Below are positions 1 to 9,651 of a DNA stretch of 32,962 nucleotides, piece after piece (the stretch's first letter is position 1; every line of letters begins with the position of its first letter). The stretch comes from Anaerolineae bacterium. GTDB taxonomy: Bacteria > Chloroflexota > Anaerolineae > B4-G1. The translations under genes were made by a program, and so were the position numbers. The DNA is taken from the NCBI GenBank assembly GCA_016931785.1, contig JAFGED010000228.1, positions 1-32,962 of the forward strand, written 5' to 3'. A model generated the notes under the pieces. It ran no database searches. It worked only from the letters and a program-made list of their open reading frames with translations, and had not been told where the DNA came from.

Positions 1-3150
<3,150 letters not shown>

Positions 3151-3204
3151 CGGATAAGCCGGGAGGGAGTATACTGGGAGGCGACTTGTTGGAGGCTTTG
3201 GTCT

Positions 3205-3498
3205 ATGGCAGTCTTGCGCGACCTTTCTATCATTCTCATTGCCGTTGAGGTGTTCTTTATCGCCCTGATGCCCATCGTCGTTTTTGGGGGGCTGATCTAT
3301 GGCCTGGGGTGGCTGCAGCGGCACGAGAACCTGCCCAGTTGGCTCAAGCTGGCCCAGGCGTACACGTCGCTCGGGCAGGCCTACGTGGAGCTGGCGATGG
3401 CTGCCGTAGCCCGGCCTTTTCTGTTCGTCCATTCTGTGCTGGCGACGGTTCAGCGATGGCTTGGCGTCAATGTGAAAACGGGAGGCGATACCCAATGA
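3205..3498 (+). CDS. Small single-pass membrane protein, unknown function
   Basis: The product has 97 residues. A strongly hydrophobic segment at about residues 8-33 (LSIILIAVEVFFIALMPIVV, then glycine-rich) predicts one membrane helix near the N terminus, followed by an amphipathic part with a second moderately hydrophobic stretch (AMAAVARPFLFVHSVLATV). The start is supported by GGAGG about nine bases upstream. Its stop codon overlaps the ATG of the next gene (ATGA), which suggests translational coupling. I do not recognise a family. A membrane-anchored accessory role is possible, but nothing in the sequence or the neighbours (mfd upstream) defines it. Confidence 0.7.
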   Translation: MAVLRDLSIILIAVEVFFIALMPIVVFGGLIYGLGWLQRHENLPSWLKLAQAYTSLGQAYVELAMAAVARPFLFVHSVLATVQRWLGVNVKTGGDTQ

Positions 3499-3704
3499 AC
3501 CTAAAGACACGCGTGATGATCGTCGGCGGCGTCGTCGGGGCGCTGCTGGGCGTGGGCGCTGCTTACCTCTATATGCAATCGGCTGGAGTCGCGGTGGATG
3601 AAGAGGGTAACGAGCGGCTGCCTGCCGTCCAGCCGGCGAAGGCCCTCACTCTTGGCTTGGGCGTGATGACCCTGCTCCGGCAGATCGCCGGTATGGGAAA
3701 GTAG
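3495..3704 (+). CDS. Very small membrane protein, unknown function
   Basis: The product has 69 residues. An N-terminal helix at about residues 5-28 (VMIVGGVVGALLGVGAAYLYM) is rich in glycine and alanine, of the kind seen in small glycine-zipper membrane proteins. A short polar loop (DEEGNERLP) and a second weakly hydrophobic stretch (ALTLGLGVMTLLRQIAG) follow. The start ATG overlaps the stop of the upstream gene and has GGAGG at 3481-3485 with normal spacing, so the two are probably made together. The open frame extends upstream but without matching protein character, so the internal ATG is preferred. The family is not recognised. Confidence 0.65.
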   Translation: MNLKTRVMIVGGVVGALLGVGAAYLYMQSAGVAVDEEGNERLPAVQPAKALTLGLGVMTLLRQIAGMGK

Positions 3705-3727
3705 ATTCCGACTTTCAACTTTTCTGG

Positions 3728-3797
3728 ACACGGATCAGCACGGAAAAACACGGATGTTTTTCAATTTATCCGTGTGCACCTGCGTTGTTCCGTGTTC
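3728..3797. repeat. Imperfect palindrome built from CACGGA/TCCGTG units
   Basis: Three CACGGA-type units on the left arm (ACACGGAT, GCACGGAA, ACACGGAT) face ATCCGTGTG and TTCCGTGTTC on the right, around an AT-rich centre. The RNA could fold into a long imperfect hairpin. This type of ACACGGAT repeat is common between genes in environmental genomes. It separates the small membrane-protein pair from the SCP2 gene. Confidence 0.7.
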
Positions 3798-3829
3798 TTT
3801 TTAATAGGACAGATCAACTGGAGGAACCC

Positions 3830-4240
3830 ATGGCGCTCAAATTCCCATCTGATGAATGGATCAAGGCGTTAGGCCAGAAGCTCAATGACAGCGCGTCGTA
3901 CGAGCGCTCGGCCAAGAACTGGGAGGGAGACTTTGTCTTTATCAGCGAGCCGGACGAGGCCAACCACAGCGAGGCCTATCTGTTCCTGGGGCTGTATCAC
4001 GGCAAGAGCACCGGCGCGGCGATGCTCGCCAGCGAGGACGAGAGGGAGGCCGAGTTTGTCATCCGCGCCCCGTTCGGCGCCTGGCGGCAGGTCATCGAGG
4101 GCAAGCTCGATCCTATCCAGGGCATGATGATGCGCAAGCTCAAGCTGACGGGCGACATGAAGATGATCCTGCGTTACGTGGCAGCGGCCAAGGAGATCGT
4201 CTCCTGCTGCGCGCTCATCCCGACAGACTTTGGCGACTAA
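3830..4240 (+). CDS. SCP2 sterol-binding-domain-like protein
   Basis: The product has 136 residues. The overall plan fits the SCP2-like lipid-binding fold used by stand-alone bacterial proteins: an N-terminal helix with DEWIKALGQKLN, a strand region (GDFVFISEPD), then a C-terminal part typical of the family (GKLDPIQGMMMRKLKLTGDM followed by a hydrophobic helix). Such proteins bind acyl or other hydrophobic ligands; the ligand here is unknown. The ATG at 3830 is chosen because GGAGG lies at 3820-3824, and an upstream in-frame ATG falls inside the ACGGAT repeat. The gene is 27 bp ahead of the alcohol dehydrogenase and probably shares its transcript, so it may act in the same alcohol or aldehyde pathway. 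That is inference. Confidence 0.75.
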   Translation: MALKFPSDEWIKALGQKLNDSASYERSAKNWEGDFVFISEPDEANHSEAYLFLGLYHGKSTGAAMLASEDEREAEFVIRAPFGAWRQVIEGKLDPIQGMMMRKLKLTGDMKMILRYVAAAKEIVSCCALIPTDFGD

Positions 4241-4267
4241 CGCTGCGCTGCGCTGAAGGAGGCGGCC

Positions 4268-5431
4268 ATGTGGAACTTTGTCTCTCCGCGAATCGTCTTT
4301 GGCGAAGGGGCGCTGGATGTCATCGATGAGTTGAAGGGCAAACGAGCCCTCGTCGTCACCGATCGCACCCTGGTTGAGCTGGGGTTGGTGGATCGGGTGA
4401 AAGCCCACTTGGACGGGGCCGGCGTCGAGATGCACGTCTTTGACGGGGTGGAGCCTGACCCCAGCGTGCAGATGGTGCGCCGGGGGGCGGAGGTGGCGCT
4501 TGATGTGTCGCCCGACTGGATCGTCGGCCTGGGCGGCGGCTCGCCGATGGATGCCGCCAAGGCCATTTGGGTGCTCTACGAGCGGCCCGATATCGAGCCG
4601 GCGGCGATCAATCCCTTCGATGACCTGGGGCTGCGCCAAAAGGCGCGCCTGGTCACCATCCCCACCACCAGCGGCACCGGCGCCGAGGTCACCTGGGCCA
4701 TCGTGCTGACCGATACCGACGAGCAGCGCAAGATGGGCTTGGGCAACCGGGAGAACATCGCCGACATCGCCGTCGTCGATCCAGGTTTAGCGGCTGGGAT
4801 GCCGCCCCAGCTGACCGCCGATACCGGCTTGGACGCCCTCACCCACGCCGTCGAGGGATACACCTGCGCGTGGCACACCGACTTGAGCGATGGGTTGTGC
4901 GTCAGGGCCGCGCGCCTCGTCTTTGAGAACCTGCCTCGCGCGGTAGCCAATGGCTCCGATATGGCGGCCCGCGAGTGCATGCACAACGCCGCCACCTGCG
5001 CCGGCCTGGGCTTTGGCAATGCCATGGCTGCGATAGCCCACTCGATGGGGCACGTTCTGGGCTCGGTGTTCCATGTGCCGCACGGCCGCGCGGTGGGGCT
5101 GTGCCTATCGTACACCATCGAGTTCGCCGCTCGCACGGCGCCGGAGCGGTTCGCCGAGTTAGCTGCCGTGCTGGGGATCTCTCAGGCGGAGGGCGAGGAG
5201 GGGGCGCGGGCGCTGGCCGCGCGCATCCGCGACCTGAGCCGCGAGGTCGGCAATCCCACCTGCATCTCCGAGATGGGTATCACGCGTGAGGTGTACGAGG
5301 CGCGGTTGGAAAAGCTGGTGGACGATGCCTTCAACGATACCCAAGTGGTCGCCGCAGCCCGTATGCCCTCCTTTGAGGAGATGGAGCGGCTGTTCGTCTG
5401 CGCCTACGACGGCGATTCGCCCGATTTCTGA
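4268..5431 (+). CDS. Iron-containing (group III) alcohol dehydrogenase
   Basis: An NAD(P)-dependent dehydrogenase that interconverts an alcohol and an aldehyde or ketone in the cytoplasm. The 387-residue length is normal for the family. The nucleotide-binding GGGSPMDAAK motif (near residues 85-94) and TIPTTSGTGAE are present. The metal site is complete: Asp189 and His193 in DALTHAVE, His258 in AHSMGH, and His272 in HVPHG, with the 14-residue spacing between the last two histidines that is known from FucO-type enzymes. The start has GAAGGAGG upstream. It sits between an SCP2-like gene and a tungsten aldehyde oxidoreductase, which suggests an alcohol-aldehyde-acid relay that passes electrons to ferredoxin. 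The substrate cannot be read from sequence. Confidence 0.93.
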   Translation: MWNFVSPRIVFGEGALDVIDELKGKRALVVTDRTLVELGLVDRVKAHLDGAGVEMHVFDGVEPDPSVQMVRRGAEVALDVSPDWIVGLGGGSPMDAAKAIWVLYERPDIEPAAINPFDDLGLRQKARLVTIPTTSGTGAEVTWAIVLTDTDEQRKMGLGNRENIADIAVVDPGLAAGMPPQLTADTGLDALTHAVEGYTCAWHTDLSDGLCVRAARLVFENLPRAVANGSDMAARECMHNAATCAGLGFGNAMAAIAHSMGHVLGSVFHVPHGRAVGLCLSYTIEFAARTAPERFAELAAVLGISQAEGEEGARALAARIRDLSREVGNPTCISEMGITREVYEARLEKLVDDAFNDTQVVAAARMPSFEEMERLFVCAYDGDSPDF

Positions 5432-5440
5432 GAAGCGACC

Positions 5441-7273
5441 ATGCACGGTTACATGGGCAAAATCCTGCGCGTTGACCTCAGCGCTGGGGATATCCAGGAC
5501 GAACCGCTGAACGAGGTGTATGCCCGCGCCTTTGTCGGCGGCAGCGGCCTGGCCGCGCGCTACATCTATGACTTGGTGGACGGCGGCACAGACCCGCTGG
5601 GACCGGATAACCCCCTCGTCTTCATGACCGGCCCGCTGGTCGGCACGTCGATGCCCTCGGCGGGGCGGTGCAGCGTGTGTGCCCTCTCGCCGCTCACCTC
5701 CATCTGGGGCGAGGCGAACACGGGCGGCTTCTTCGGCCCTGAGCTGCGCTTTGCCGGTTACGATGGCCTCATCATCACCGGGCGGTCCGAGAAGCCGGTG
5801 TGGCTTGCGGTGATCGAAGGGCGGGCCGAGTTGTGCAGCGCGGATGGCGTCTGGGGCAGCGATTCATACGGGACGCAGGATCGCGTGCGTGAGGCGTTGG
5901 GCGAGCCCAAGGCGCGCGTGGCCTGCATCGGCCCGGCGGGCGAGAACCTGGTCAAGATGGCGGCGGTGATGAACGACCACGGCCGCGCCGCCGGGCGCAC
6001 CGGCATGGGCGCGGTGATGGGCTCCAAGAACCTCAAGGCCGTCGCCGTGCGTGGCAAGGCCAGGGTCGGCTTGGCCGACCCCGAGGGGTTCAAAGCCGTC
6101 GTGCGCGAGATTCTCCACAACGTCAGTGAGGATATGGCGGTCATGTCGCTGCAGCTTGCCGGCACCGCCTGCTACGTGGACATGGCGCTGATGTACGGCG
6201 ACATGCCCATTCGCTACTACCAGCGGGGAGAGTGGGAGGGGGCGAGCGATCTCTCCGGCGTGCTGATGGACGATCAGTTTGGCGTCAAGAACGCCGCTTG
6301 CTACCACTGCCCCATCGCCTGTGGCCGCCAGATGCGCGCCCCTTCATACGGCGTGGAGCGGGTGGACGGCCCCGAGTACGAGACATTGGGCGCGCTGGGC
6401 ACGCTGCTGCTGGTGAACGATTTGGAGGCCGTCATCTACGCCGGGCACATGTGCAATGTCCTTGGCTTGGATACGATCAGCGCCGGCGCCACCCTGGCGC
6501 TGGCCTGCGAGATGTTTGAACGCGGTATCCTAACCGCGGCCGATACGGGCGGCGTCGAGATGCGCTTTGGCGATGCGGAGATGGCGCATCGCCTGATCGG
6601 GATGATGGCCCGCCGCGAGGGCTTTGGCGACGTGCTGGCGGAGGGGAGCGCGGCCTTGGCCGAGAGGTTCGGCGTGCCAGAGCTGGCCGTGACGGTCAAC
6701 CGGCTGGAGGTGCCGCTCCACGACCCGCGGGCGTTCGTCGGCATGGCGGTGAGCTACGCTCTCTCTCCCCGTGGGGCGTGCCACATGCAGGGCGATATGT
6801 ACAGCGTAGATACCGGCCAGGGGCCGGCGCTCGAGTTGGGGATCGAACCGGGCGACCGCTTTGATTCCTCGGAGGAGAAGGGGCGCATCGCGGCGCGGCA
6901 GCAAGCCTGGCGCAGCCTGTACAACGCCATGACCCTGTGCCAGTTCCAGAATCCCGGCGTCGAGTGGATATTGGCGGCGCTGAACGCCGCGACGGGGTGG
7001 GGGTTGGAGGCCGGCGCCATGATGGTTTTGGGCAAGCGCATCGTCACACTCCAGCGGCTGCTCAATCTGCGGCGCGGCCTCTCGTGTGCCAGCGACCGTC
7101 TGCCCGAGCTGCTGTTGCGCCCGCTGAAGGACGGCGGTACAGAGGGGTGTACGCCCGACATGGATCTGCTCCTTGCTGGCGCATACGCCGAGTATGGCTG
7201 GGATTCGGAGACAGGCCGTCCTACGCCGGAGACGTTGGCGGAGATGGACCTGAGTTTTGCCGATGGACCATAG
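5441..7273 (+). CDS. Tungsten-dependent aldehyde:ferredoxin oxidoreductase
   Basis: Oxidises an aldehyde to a carboxylic acid and reduces ferredoxin, using a tungstopterin and a [4Fe-4S] cluster, in anaerobic metabolism. The 610 residues match the AOR family length. The N terminus has the typical GKILRVDLS and the GGSGLAARYIY region. Cluster ligands are visible as Cys287, Cys290 and Cys294 (CYHCPIAC) plus Cys500 (MTLCQFQ). AGRTGMGAVMGSKNLKA is the family's pterin-contact region, and DPRAFVGMAVSYALSPRGACH is the C-terminal signature. The gene starts 9 bp after the alcohol dehydrogenase, so the two are almost certainly co-transcribed. No MoaD-like or ferredoxin gene is next to it. A terminator follows 17 bp downstream. 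Confidence 0.94.
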   Translation: MHGYMGKILRVDLSAGDIQDEPLNEVYARAFVGGSGLAARYIYDLVDGGTDPLGPDNPLVFMTGPLVGTSMPSAGRCSVCALSPLTSIWGEANTGGFFGPELRFAGYDGLIITGRSEKPVWLAVIEGRAELCSADGVWGSDSYGTQDRVREALGEPKARVACIGPAGENLVKMAAVMNDHGRAAGRTGMGAVMGSKNLKAVAVRGKARVGLADPEGFKAVVREILHNVSEDMAVMSLQLAGTACYVDMALMYGDMPIRYYQRGEWEGASDLSGVLMDDQFGVKNAACYHCPIACGRQMRAPSYGVERVDGPEYETLGALGTLLLVNDLEAVIYAGHMCNVLGLDTISAGATLALACEMFERGILTAADTGGVEMRFGDAEMAHRLIGMMARREGFGDVLAEGSAALAERFGVPELAVTVNRLEVPLHDPRAFVGMAVSYALSPRGACHMQGDMYSVDTGQGPALELGIEPGDRFDSSEEKGRIAARQQAWRSLYNAMTLCQFQNPGVEWILAALNAATGWGLEAGAMMVLGKRIVTLQRLLNLRRGLSCASDRLPELLLRPLKDGGTEGCTPDMDLLLAGAYAEYGWDSETGRPTPETLAEMDLSFADGP

Positions 7274-7290
7274 TGTAAAACCCGATTGGG

Positions 7291-7326
7291 AAGGCCCCAG
7301 ATGCCGGACGAGGCTCTGGGGCCTTT
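7291..7326 (+). terminator. Intrinsic terminator after the aldehyde oxidoreductase
   Basis: An 11-bp perfect stem (AAGGCCCCAGA with TCTGGGGCCTT) encloses a 13-base loop that can itself pair GCC/GGC. It is followed by a short T tract. It lies 17 bp past the stop and closes the SCP2-ADH-AOR unit. Confidence 0.8.
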
Positions 7327-7354
7327 TGCATGGCTCAGATCACTGCCTCTAGAA

Positions 7355-7385
7355 GGTGTGGCGGCGGCAAAGCCGCCACCACACC
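7355..7385. repeat. GC-rich hairpin, core-type repeat
   Basis: GGTGTGGCGGCGGC and GCCGCCACCACACC pair around AAA with one G-T type mismatch. It resembles the central hairpin of the larger repeat elements at 7441-7479 and 32842-32876 and the hairpin in the mraZ leader, but lacks their outer flanks. Confidence 0.65.
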
Positions 7386-7392
7386 CAAACCA

Positions 7393-7533
7393 TAACTACT
7401 CGGCCTGGCTTCGCGGTTGCCTTTTGCGACAAAATAGGAAGGGGGGGGCGAGGACGGCGAAGCCGTCCTCGCCCCCCCCTTCTCCCTTTTTCGAGCGAGG
7501 GGCTCTGCTCGGACGAACAGCCTGAGTAGATAC
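7393..7533. repeat. Dispersed palindromic element, copy 1
   Basis: A 141-bp non-coding element. The outer arms are CTACTCGGCCTGGCTTCGC on the left and CAGCCTGAGTAG on the right. Inside them are TTGCCTTTTGCGACAAAA and CTCCCTTTTTCGAGCGAGGG. The centre is a perfect 18-bp hairpin (7441-7458 with 7462-7479, loop GAA). The same layout occurs at 29061-29255 and, in reverse orientation, at 32788-32929. There is no open frame of merit inside, so if mobile it would depend on an enzyme supplied elsewhere. Confidence 0.8.
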
Positions 7534-7570
7534 CCCAAACCTTAAAATTTACACGTTTTAAGGTTCGGGG
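7533..7570. repeat. Inverted repeat next to element copy 1
   Basis: CCCCAAACCTTAAAA and TTTTAAGGTTCGGGG form a 15-bp stem with one mismatch and an 8-base loop. It directly abuts the palindromic element. AACCTTAAAATT recurs as a direct copy at 7986-7997, on the far side of the ribbon-helix-helix gene. Confidence 0.65.
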
Positions 7571-7581
7571 AGGATGTCCTC

Positions 7582-7610
7582 TTGACAGGTAGGGTAAGTT
7601 TGAGTACACT
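7582..7610 (+). promoter_or_regulatory. Sigma-70-type promoter for the ribbon-helix-helix gene
   Basis: A perfect -35 TTGACA (7582-7587), a 17-bp spacer and a TACACT -10 (7605-7610) lie about 55 bp before the start codon at 7664. The two palindromes that follow overlap the expected transcription start. Confidence 0.7.
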
Positions 7611-7612
7611 TA

Positions 7613-7627
7613 GCTTACAATGTAAGC
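7613..7627. promoter_or_regulatory. Candidate operator, palindrome 1
   Basis: GCTTACA and TGTAAGC form a perfect 7-bp inverted repeat around a single A. It starts three bases after the -10 element, where a bound repressor would cover the start site. The most likely ligand is the small ribbon-helix-helix protein encoded just downstream. Confidence 0.5.
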
Positions 7628-7637
7628 GGTATTAAGT

Positions 7638-7651
7638 GTTGTGATCACAAC
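7638..7651. promoter_or_regulatory. Candidate operator, palindrome 2
   Basis: GTTGTGATCACAAC is a perfect 14-bp palindrome, 12 bp before the start codon of the ribbon-helix-helix gene. It could be an autoregulatory site, or it could hinder ribosome access in the transcript. It also resembles a CRP-family half-site pair (TGTGA/TCACA) with too short a spacer. Confidence 0.5.
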
Positions 7652-7663
7652 TGAAGTTGAACG

Positions 7664-7837
7664 ATGACAAATCAAGTAAAAGCATTCGAAAAGTCCGTCA
7701 CCTTCAGGATGGAGGAGGAGGACTACAAAGAAATAGATCGGATAGCTCAGGAGAGCGGCGTCTCGATTGCGTGGGTTCTGCGCTACGCACTCAAGCAGTT
7801 CTTAGAGTCCCGGCCAAAGCAACTAAAGTTGCTCTAG
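7664..7837 (+). CDS. Small ribbon-helix-helix (CopG/Arc-type) DNA-binding protein
   Basis: The product has 57 residues. A predicted strand (KSVTFRMEEEDY, residues 10-21) is followed by two helices (KEIDRIAQESG, then SIAWVLRYALKQFLES), the classic ribbon-helix-helix plan used by antitoxins and small repressors that dimerise and insert a beta-ribbon in the major groove. The basic tail (RPKQLKLL) is short. It is an orphan: no toxin gene is visible within several hundred bases on either side. It is preceded by a TTGACA-N17-TACACT promoter and two palindromes, as expected for an autoregulated repressor. There is no strong Shine-Dalgarno sequence before the ATG. The local base composition is more AT-rich than the surrounding genes, which suggests it arrived by transfer. 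Confidence 0.75.
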   Translation: MTNQVKAFEKSVTFRMEEEDYKEIDRIAQESGVSIAWVLRYALKQFLESRPKQLKLL

Positions 7838-8005
7838 ATGTTTTGCGTTTGCAGCGCGGCGTCTGGCGGGTCGCTGTGGGATACTTTTCTCTGTGGGCCG
7901 GTTTATTTGTCAGAGGATCTGGTTCTTTGACGCTTGGGTGCCGGGTTTCTGTGAATGGTGATCGGGTCTGGCAGGGGATTTGTTGAACCTTAAAATTCCC
8001 ATCGA
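7838..8005. other. Intergenic stretch, nothing recognised
   Basis: There is no convincing gene, RNA or repeat here apart from the AACCTTAAAATT copy at 7986-7997. An open frame overlapping the ribbon-helix-helix gene runs through it, but its product looks like out-of-frame sequence. Confidence 0.4.
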
Positions 8006-8009
8006 GTAC

Positions 8010-8038
8010 TAGTCAAAGCAGCAAAAATACTGTATAAT
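8010..8038 (+). promoter_or_regulatory. Promoter of the dcw cluster (mraZ promoter)
   Basis: A consensus -10 TATAAT (8033-8038) lies 17 bp after a weak -35 TAGTCA (8010-8015). It is immediately upstream of three TGGG repeats, the arrangement known for mraZ promoters. The leader to the mraZ start would be about 180 nt. Confidence 0.65.
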
Positions 8039-8049
8039 ATGGACAATTG

Positions 8050-8073
8050 TGGGTTAAAGTGGGGTGAAGTGGG
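8050..8073 (+). promoter_or_regulatory. MraZ operator: three TGGG direct repeats at 10-bp period
   Basis: TGGG occurs at 8050, 8060 and 8070, exactly one helical turn apart, with the last two in the longer context AAGTGGGG. MraZ is known to bind short direct repeats of this type ahead of its own gene and to repress the dcw operon. The site begins 12 bp after the -10 box and would overlap the transcription start. Confidence 0.75.
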
Positions 8074-8129
8074 GAGACGCCCTGCCTGAATGCCACGTTT
8101 TGGTATCTTTTCAATAAATAGGGGAAGAT

Positions 8130-8168
8130 GGGAGGTGTGAGGGCGGCGCAGCCGCCCTCACACCTCCC
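8130..8168 (+). repeat. 18-bp perfect hairpin in the mraZ leader
   Basis: GGGAGGTGTGAGGGCGGC pairs perfectly with GCCGCCCTCACACCTCCC around the 3-base loop GCA. There is no T tract, so it is not a standard terminator. Its GGGCGGC/GCCGCCC inner part matches the core of the dispersed elements at 7393 and 32788. It sits in the transcribed leader, between the MraZ operator and the mraZ ribosome-binding site. Confidence 0.75.
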
Positions 8169-8227
8169 CCGCTCCCCGGATTATTGAGGTGATACACGGT
8201 TTGTTTCTTTCTGGGGGGATTCGACAT

Positions 8228-8656
8228 ATGTTCTTGGGAGAGTTCATCCATACCATCGACGAGAAGGGACGGTTGACTATCCCCGCCAAATTCCGCGACG
8301 AGCTGGCTGATGGTCTCATTGTCACTCGTGGCATCGACCGCTGCCTAGCGGTCTATCCCATTGAGGAATGGAATCGGTTGGCGGAGCAGGTCAGCGCGCT
8401 GCCGTTGACCGATCGACTTGCCCGCGCCTTCCGCCGCCTCGTTTTTGCCAACGCTTCTGATGCTGTCCCCGATAAACAGGGTCGCATCCTGATCCCCCCC
8501 CGTTTGAGAGAGTACGCCGATCTCGATGGCGAGGCCATCGTCACCGGGCTTAATACCTACGTTGAAGTCTGGAACCCCGATGCTTGGGGCGAGGAACGCG
8601 AGCGGGTCGAGGGAAATGGCGTGAACATCGAGGCATGGAAAGAGCTAAACATCTAG
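8228..8656 (+). CDS. mraZ: Transcriptional regulator MraZ
   Basis: MraZ is the AbrB-fold, ring-forming DNA-binding protein that heads the dcw cluster and represses it. The 142 residues are the normal length. Both duplicated MraZ units show the DxKGR motif region: DEKGRLTIPAKFR (about residues 11-23) and DKQGRILIPPRLREYA (about 83-98). The frame is open 39 bp further upstream, but the family start is MFLGEFIHTID, and GGGGGG ends about nine bases before this ATG, so 8228 is preferred. Promoter, operator repeats and gene form a consistent autoregulatory unit. The coding end overlaps rsmH. Confidence 0.95.
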   Translation: MFLGEFIHTIDEKGRLTIPAKFRDELADGLIVTRGIDRCLAVYPIEEWNRLAEQVSALPLTDRLARAFRRLVFANASDAVPDKQGRILIPPRLREYADLDGEAIVTGLNTYVEVWNPDAWGEERERVEGNGVNIEAWKELNI

Positions 8657-9642
8657 CCGAGACGCAGTCCCAACTTGACCGCCGTGCCGGGGTGCCAGGT
8701 TCAGAACGAGAGGAGGAGGGGACGGGTATCCACATCCCTGTTCTTTTCCAAATAGTGCTTGACGGTTTACAGGTCAGACCTGGCGGCCGATACATCGATG
8801 CGACGGTGGGGGGCGGAGGACATGCGGCTGGCGTGCTAGAGGCCTCGTCTCCCGACGGACGCCTCCTGGGTCTGGATCGGGATCCGGCGGCAGTGAAAGC
8901 GGCGGGTATGCATTTGGCTTCCTTTGGTGAGCGCGTCGCACTTGTACACAGTTCCTTCAGTCGCCTGGCGGAGGTCGCGCGTGCCCGCAGCTTTGTTCCC
9001 GTCGATGGCATCTTGTTCGACCTGGGGCTCTCTTCCCTCCAGTTGGCCGGCTCGGAGCGTGGGTTTGCCTTTATGGCAGATGGGCCGCTTGATATGCGCT
9101 TCGATCCACAGTCGGGGGGACCGACCGCCGCTGATCTGGTGAACGGTCTTTCGACAGGAGAGTTGGCGGTGCTGTTGAGCAGGTATGGCGAGGAGAGGCA
9201 TGCACGGCGCATCGCGGAGGCGATTGTGGCGGCGCGCCCGCTCTACACCACGGCCGAACTGGTCGACGTCATCGAGCAGGTGACCAAGAAGCGCGAGCGC
9301 ATCCATCCGGCGACGCGCACGTTTCAGGCCTTGCGGGTCGCCGTCAATGACGAATTGGCCGTGCTGGAATCGGCGCTTCCTCAGGCTGTGGAGATCCTGT
9401 CGCCCGGGGGCAGGCTGGCCGTGATCAGCTTCCATTCGCTGGAGGACCGCATCGTCAAGCGCTTTTTCCGTCAGGAGAGCCGCGATTGCATCTGCCCGCC
9501 GGAGGCGCCGGCTTGCACGTGTGATCATCGTGCTGTGTTGCGGGTGATCTCGCGCAAGCCGATTCGCCCGACGGCGGCGGAGATCGCGGATAATCCGCGG
9601 GCGCGCTCGTCGCGGCTGAGGATCGCTGAACGAATTGGGTAG
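8635..9642 (+). CDS. rsmH: 16S rRNA (cytosine-1402-N4)-methyltransferase RsmH
   Basis: Transfers a methyl group from SAM to N4 of C1402 in the decoding centre of 16S rRNA. The SAM-binding loop DATVGGGGH is at residues 55-63, followed by GLDRDPAAV, DGILFDLGLSS, and the family C-terminal signatures RTFQALRVAVNDEL and ISFHSLEDRIVKRFF. The final CICPPEAPACTC cluster and RKPIRPTAAEI are typical. The start is uncertain: ATG 8635 (22-nt overlap with mraZ, 335 aa) fits family length best, while ATG 8584 would add 17 residues. A strong purine-rich GAGAGGAGGAGGGG further in has no start codon after it. Confidence 0.95.
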   Translation: MERAKHLAETQSQLDRRAGVPGSEREEEGTGIHIPVLFQIVLDGLQVRPGGRYIDATVGGGGHAAGVLEASSPDGRLLGLDRDPAAVKAAGMHLASFGERVALVHSSFSRLAEVARARSFVPVDGILFDLGLSSLQLAGSERGFAFMADGPLDMRFDPQSGGPTAADLVNGLSTGELAVLLSRYGEERHARRIAEAIVAARPLYTTAELVDVIEQVTKKRERIHPATRTFQALRVAVNDELAVLESALPQAVEILSPGGRLAVISFHSLEDRIVKRFFRQESRDCICPPEAPACTCDHRAVLRVISRKPIRPTAAEIADNPRARSSRLRIAERIG

Positions 9643-9651
9643 GGGGCAGCA

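Noticed and set aside
7286-7525. 79-codon + frame across the terminator and element copy 1
   Set aside because: Translation of repeat sequence; no conserved features, and it starts within the terminator region.
7657-7986. 109-codon + frame overlapping the ribbon-helix-helix gene
   Set aside because: The product has no recognisable character, and the overlapping 57-aa frame has a clear fold pattern with a matching promoter and palindromes.
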